From: Jacaranda mimosifolia
Lineage: Eukaryota > Streptophyta > Magnoliopsida > Lamiales > Bignoniaceae
Length of the DNA stretch: 64,000 nt
Direction: 5' to 3'
Assembly (NCBI GenBank): GCA_018894105.1
Contig: CM032129.1
Span: 31,699,468 to 31,763,467 of the forward strand
Every line of letters begins with the position of its first letter. The stretch's first letter is position 1. A model generated the notes under the pieces. That model had not been told where the DNA came from. It was given only the letters and a program-made list of their open reading frames with translations, and did no database searches. Below are positions 61,001 to 64,000 of the stretch, piece by piece. The position numbers were made by a program, and so were the translations under genes.

Positions 61001-64000
61001 TTAAGTTTCACTCCAGTTTCCGTCATCTTCTCCGTCACTTCCAACAGCCTGAATGGGCAACAGAGTAACATGGTGAATAGCTGAGTAACTTGTGCACATG
61101 CATGGATTACCTCTTACTTTTTACTTGTCGAGAGAGAAAGGGAGAGAGGTACCTGGCGAATTGCATTTGCCCTCTCCAGAATTGCACTGACTTGGACAGT
61201 GGCAGAGCCCCCTGATGGTACAGTTGATTTTGCAGTCACCGTTGGTCTCAGACTGAACGACTGATGCCACAAAAAGAAAAAAAGAAAGGGTGAAAGCATA
61301 AGTCAGAGATGAGAGGAACAACGTGAACAACTATGCAGCAGGTTCTCAATTTATTGTAATTGTCCCTAATTATCTGGAGTTATGTTAAAATTATGCTAAC
61401 AACAAGAGTTGTTAGCAAACAACTCCAGTTCACCAACACAAGAGATAAATGAATAAGAGGCAAGATAAAATCCAAGTTTGCTTGCAGCCCACAAAAGGGA
61501 ATAAATAGTGAAGGACTGTGAGATTCAAATGACAACCAACAAATATCCTGCAAATAGCATTGGACAAGATATGAAGGAATATGATTATTTGACTAAATCT
61601 GTCGCGTATATTTTTGTAAACTAAGTGGTCAACTAGCAAAGCAGGTTAACAAGGAATAAGCGGAGTGCAGCTATCACATTCCTACTCAACTCCATCTGCT
61701 AAATCCATATTCACGGTTCTAATTTTACATGGTTGTCAAATTTTAATCAAGTTATGACAGTAGAAAAATAGCCCCAGTTACCAGTAACTGACCTTAGTTC
61801 TAATTTGCTGTAGAAAGTCCTCCTTTTCATCTATACTCTTGCCCCGATCAGCTTCTCTTTGTCCATTTGTTGACTTCTTTGAGTTGGACTGCTGAATACA
61901 TAAATAGCTTTATCATAAGATTCCCATTCGGCTTAAATAACTAGGTGAAAGCATAAAACCAGAAAAGAGATAGGAATATTAGACCTTGCTTTTCTGCATA
62001 TTTGTGGTAACAATTTGATCTTCGTTAAGGGGGGCTGGTTTAGGCTGAGAAATTGTAGATGCTGAATGCTTTAGATCAAATGCATAGTAAGGGCCTTCAG
62101 GCATCGCCTCACGCTTGTCTTCTATACAATCCAGATGGGGTGTAATACCTCGCCATTGGACAGGAGGAAGAGGTGGCGTATGAGTAGGTCCCAATTGTGG
62201 CTCCACGAGATCCTTCCGGTTGGTATCATTTCTTAGTTCCTTTCTAGATGAGTGATTTGTGCTGCCTAAACTTTGGAGATCAAACGAATGGCAAGATTCA
62301 GGATTTAGCAAGCCATTTTCAACAAAAGGATATTGAAATCCAGAGTTGTCACTGATATCTTCATGGTTTGTCCTCCCATTTTGGGGCACCGTTGAAACAG
62401 ATTCTGACAAAGATATTCTGCGAAGTGCATCATATAAATCATGGTCCTTGCTAGTGGGAGATTCGCTTGACTCCCACTGTTCAGAATTTGATTCAGACTG
62501 ATTGCTACCACAATCATCTGATAAAGAAGGTGATGATCTATAGAATGTGTCAGCATCTGAGTCTGAACCAACATTATGCCGAGTAATGGACACCTCTGGA
62601 ACCAACTGAAATGAAGGAAAAATATCACTGCCACTTTCATTGTTACTGTTTCCATTGGGAAATTTCAGTTTCAGCTTGGAAGTCTCAAAGCCATCTATCG
62701 GTTGGAATGATATTTTCATGTGCTCAAGTGGAGGTGATGAAGAAGGTGATAATGTAGGAGATTCACCACCAAAGATATCCTTACTTCGTCCAGAAAATGT
62801 TCGATATGCAGCAGCTCGCCGATTTTTCTGGTCAATAGCATTAGAATTTTGATAGCCAGCAAGGTAGGGGTTTTCATCCCTACCAGGCAATAGTTTTTGG
62901 CTAGATCCAGTTGAAAGTAATCTATTGCTGATTTCAAATATTCGAGATGAACTTCTGCTATTCTCTTGATACTCTCTGGCAGCTTGGAATGCTGAATTGA
63001 GAGGCAAAAAACTACCAGATGCCATTACACTTGATCCAGTAGAATTGGCATTATTTTGATGAAGTGAACCACCTAAAGTTCCAAGTTTGATGTCTAAATC
63101 AGAAGGTGAAATTTTCCAAGAAGGCTTCCGAAAAGATGTGCCGCTTTCCTGGTAGTCATGGCAAGTAGAGCTATCCGTATCTTCAATATTTTTGAAGTTC
63201 TCTGTTTGATCTGGTTTCCCTGCATCTTTACCACTAATAATATGATGCTGAATAGACGAATGAATATCTCCATCTTTCTTGTATACAGAATCTTGAGGAA
63301 GAGCATTCAATGCACTGCAATCTGGCGGTTTTGATGGCTGGAGTCCTAGCAAGCCACCGTTAGTCCAGAATGTAACTGAAGTGACATTGGGAGTTTCTGG
63401 CTCATGTTTCTCAGGTTCAGGGCTTCTGCTTGTTCCATCAGTAATTGACATCACTGACCTACCATCTCTGAGGTTAGATGACAGAGCGCATGAAACAGAT
63501 TTTACATTATTGCCAGTATCAATGTTACTATTTTCACAAGAATCAACACTCTGTGGACTGCCTGATGTCAATGAATCTCCAACCCTTTGAGATGACTGTA
63601 AATCCTTGTCCACTGGGGAGACTGAGTTTAATTCATCTTTAGCTGCTACTCCATTTATAGAACATTTAGTTGCATTAGGGGACTCTGGGAACATTGAAAT
63701 GAGACCACGTCCACAACTACCATTGATCAGAGAACTGTTGAGCAAAACATTAGATTCGGTACTTGAAGATTTGCATTCCAAATTATGAGTCATGAGCTCA
63801 CATTCTCCATCATCTGCTCCTTTGTCCTCCAACTTGGAGTAATACTCTACTTCTTGCTTGTTTGTCCAGTCTATATCAGTTTCACACTCAGACTCAATGG
63901 TATTAAGTGCGTCCATAAAATGATCAGTTTCACTTTCAATGTCATCAAGATGGTCATCACCAGATTCCATGGTTGGCACTGCTTGATTACAAGGCTGGAC
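61001..64000 (-). CDS. SCAR/WAVE family protein, C-terminal half (truncated by the window)
   Basis: Visible exons on the minus strand: 64000-61985 (open at the window edge), 61891-61793, 61260-61153, 61048-61001. All are in phase 0, giving 756 residues. The upstream exons with the N-terminal SCAR homology domain are outside. The large exon is a Ser/Asn-rich low-complexity region with plant SCAR landmarks: DDIESETDHFMDALNTIESE near its start and MPEGPYYAFDLKHS near its end. The last three exons encode the VCA module: WH2-like EKEDFLQQIRTKSFSLRPT (actin binding), connector VQVSAILERANAIRQAVG, and acidic tail SDGEDDGNWSET with the conserved Trp. SCAR proteins link Rac/ROP signalling to ARP2/3 and actin branching at the plasma membrane, controlling trichome and pavement-cell shape. 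Which SCAR paralogue this is cannot be told without the N-terminus. Confidence 0.92.

Noticed and set aside
61121..61330. Minus-strand frame resembling a small cysteine-rich secreted peptide
   Set aside because: It is an out-of-frame reading of the SCAR VCA exon 61260-61153 and its upstream intron. The in-frame reading gives the conserved SFSLRPT block.

Overview
This is a eudicot nuclear genome segment. The AT-rich DNA holds intron-bearing genes with GT-AG splice sites and plant-type TATA boxes, two cytosolic-type tRNA genes, and many small non-autonomous transposons. I could not identify the species. Every product call comes from reading the translated exons and recognising family motifs; no search was run.

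Layout, left to right. A SAG12-like papain-family cysteine protease (1002-2124, minus) lies left of a 13-exon CofD/YvcK-like gene (4381-19514, minus). Intron 8 of that gene (6.4 kb) holds a degenerate LTR retrotransposon and a truncated relative. Next is an ARM-repeat protein (21242-23579, minus), then 5 kb of MITE-rich intergenic DNA. A tRNA-Gly/tRNA-Phe pair (28807-28961, minus) has an 11 nt spacer. A bHLH factor (29368-31585, minus) follows, then another repeat-rich stretch with a miniature LTR element and tRNA-like tandem units. A second SAG12-like protease (36710-37840, plus) is a close inverted paralogue of the first. Then come a DUF538 protein (38470-38880, minus), an 11-exon alpha/beta-hydrolase of the ROG1/DUF676 type (40425-47057, minus), an Ole e 1-like secreted protein (49095-50491, plus) and a Dof factor resembling Arabidopsis COG1/DOF1.5 (53229-53714, minus). 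After 7 kb of mostly transposon-derived DNA, the window ends inside a SCAR/WAVE gene (61001 to beyond 64000, minus), of which only the C-terminal half is visible.

The genes do not form a pathway; this is an ordinary gene neighbourhood. The clearest relationship is between the two proteases. They share exon structure, a similar short intron and a promoter block with a 22 nt perfect match, yet lie 34.6 kb apart in opposite orientation with unrelated genes between them. The rest of the unusual content is mobile DNA: Tourist-like MITEs with TAA or TTA duplications, hAT-like elements with 8 bp duplications, a CACTA-like element, SINE-like relics and a TRIM-like element whose primer-binding site sits between pol III box-like motifs. 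I found no convincing undescribed multi-gene system. The best candidates for new biology are the possible dicistronic tRNA unit, the TRIM-like/tRNA-like composite and the duplicated tRNA-like 85 bp units.
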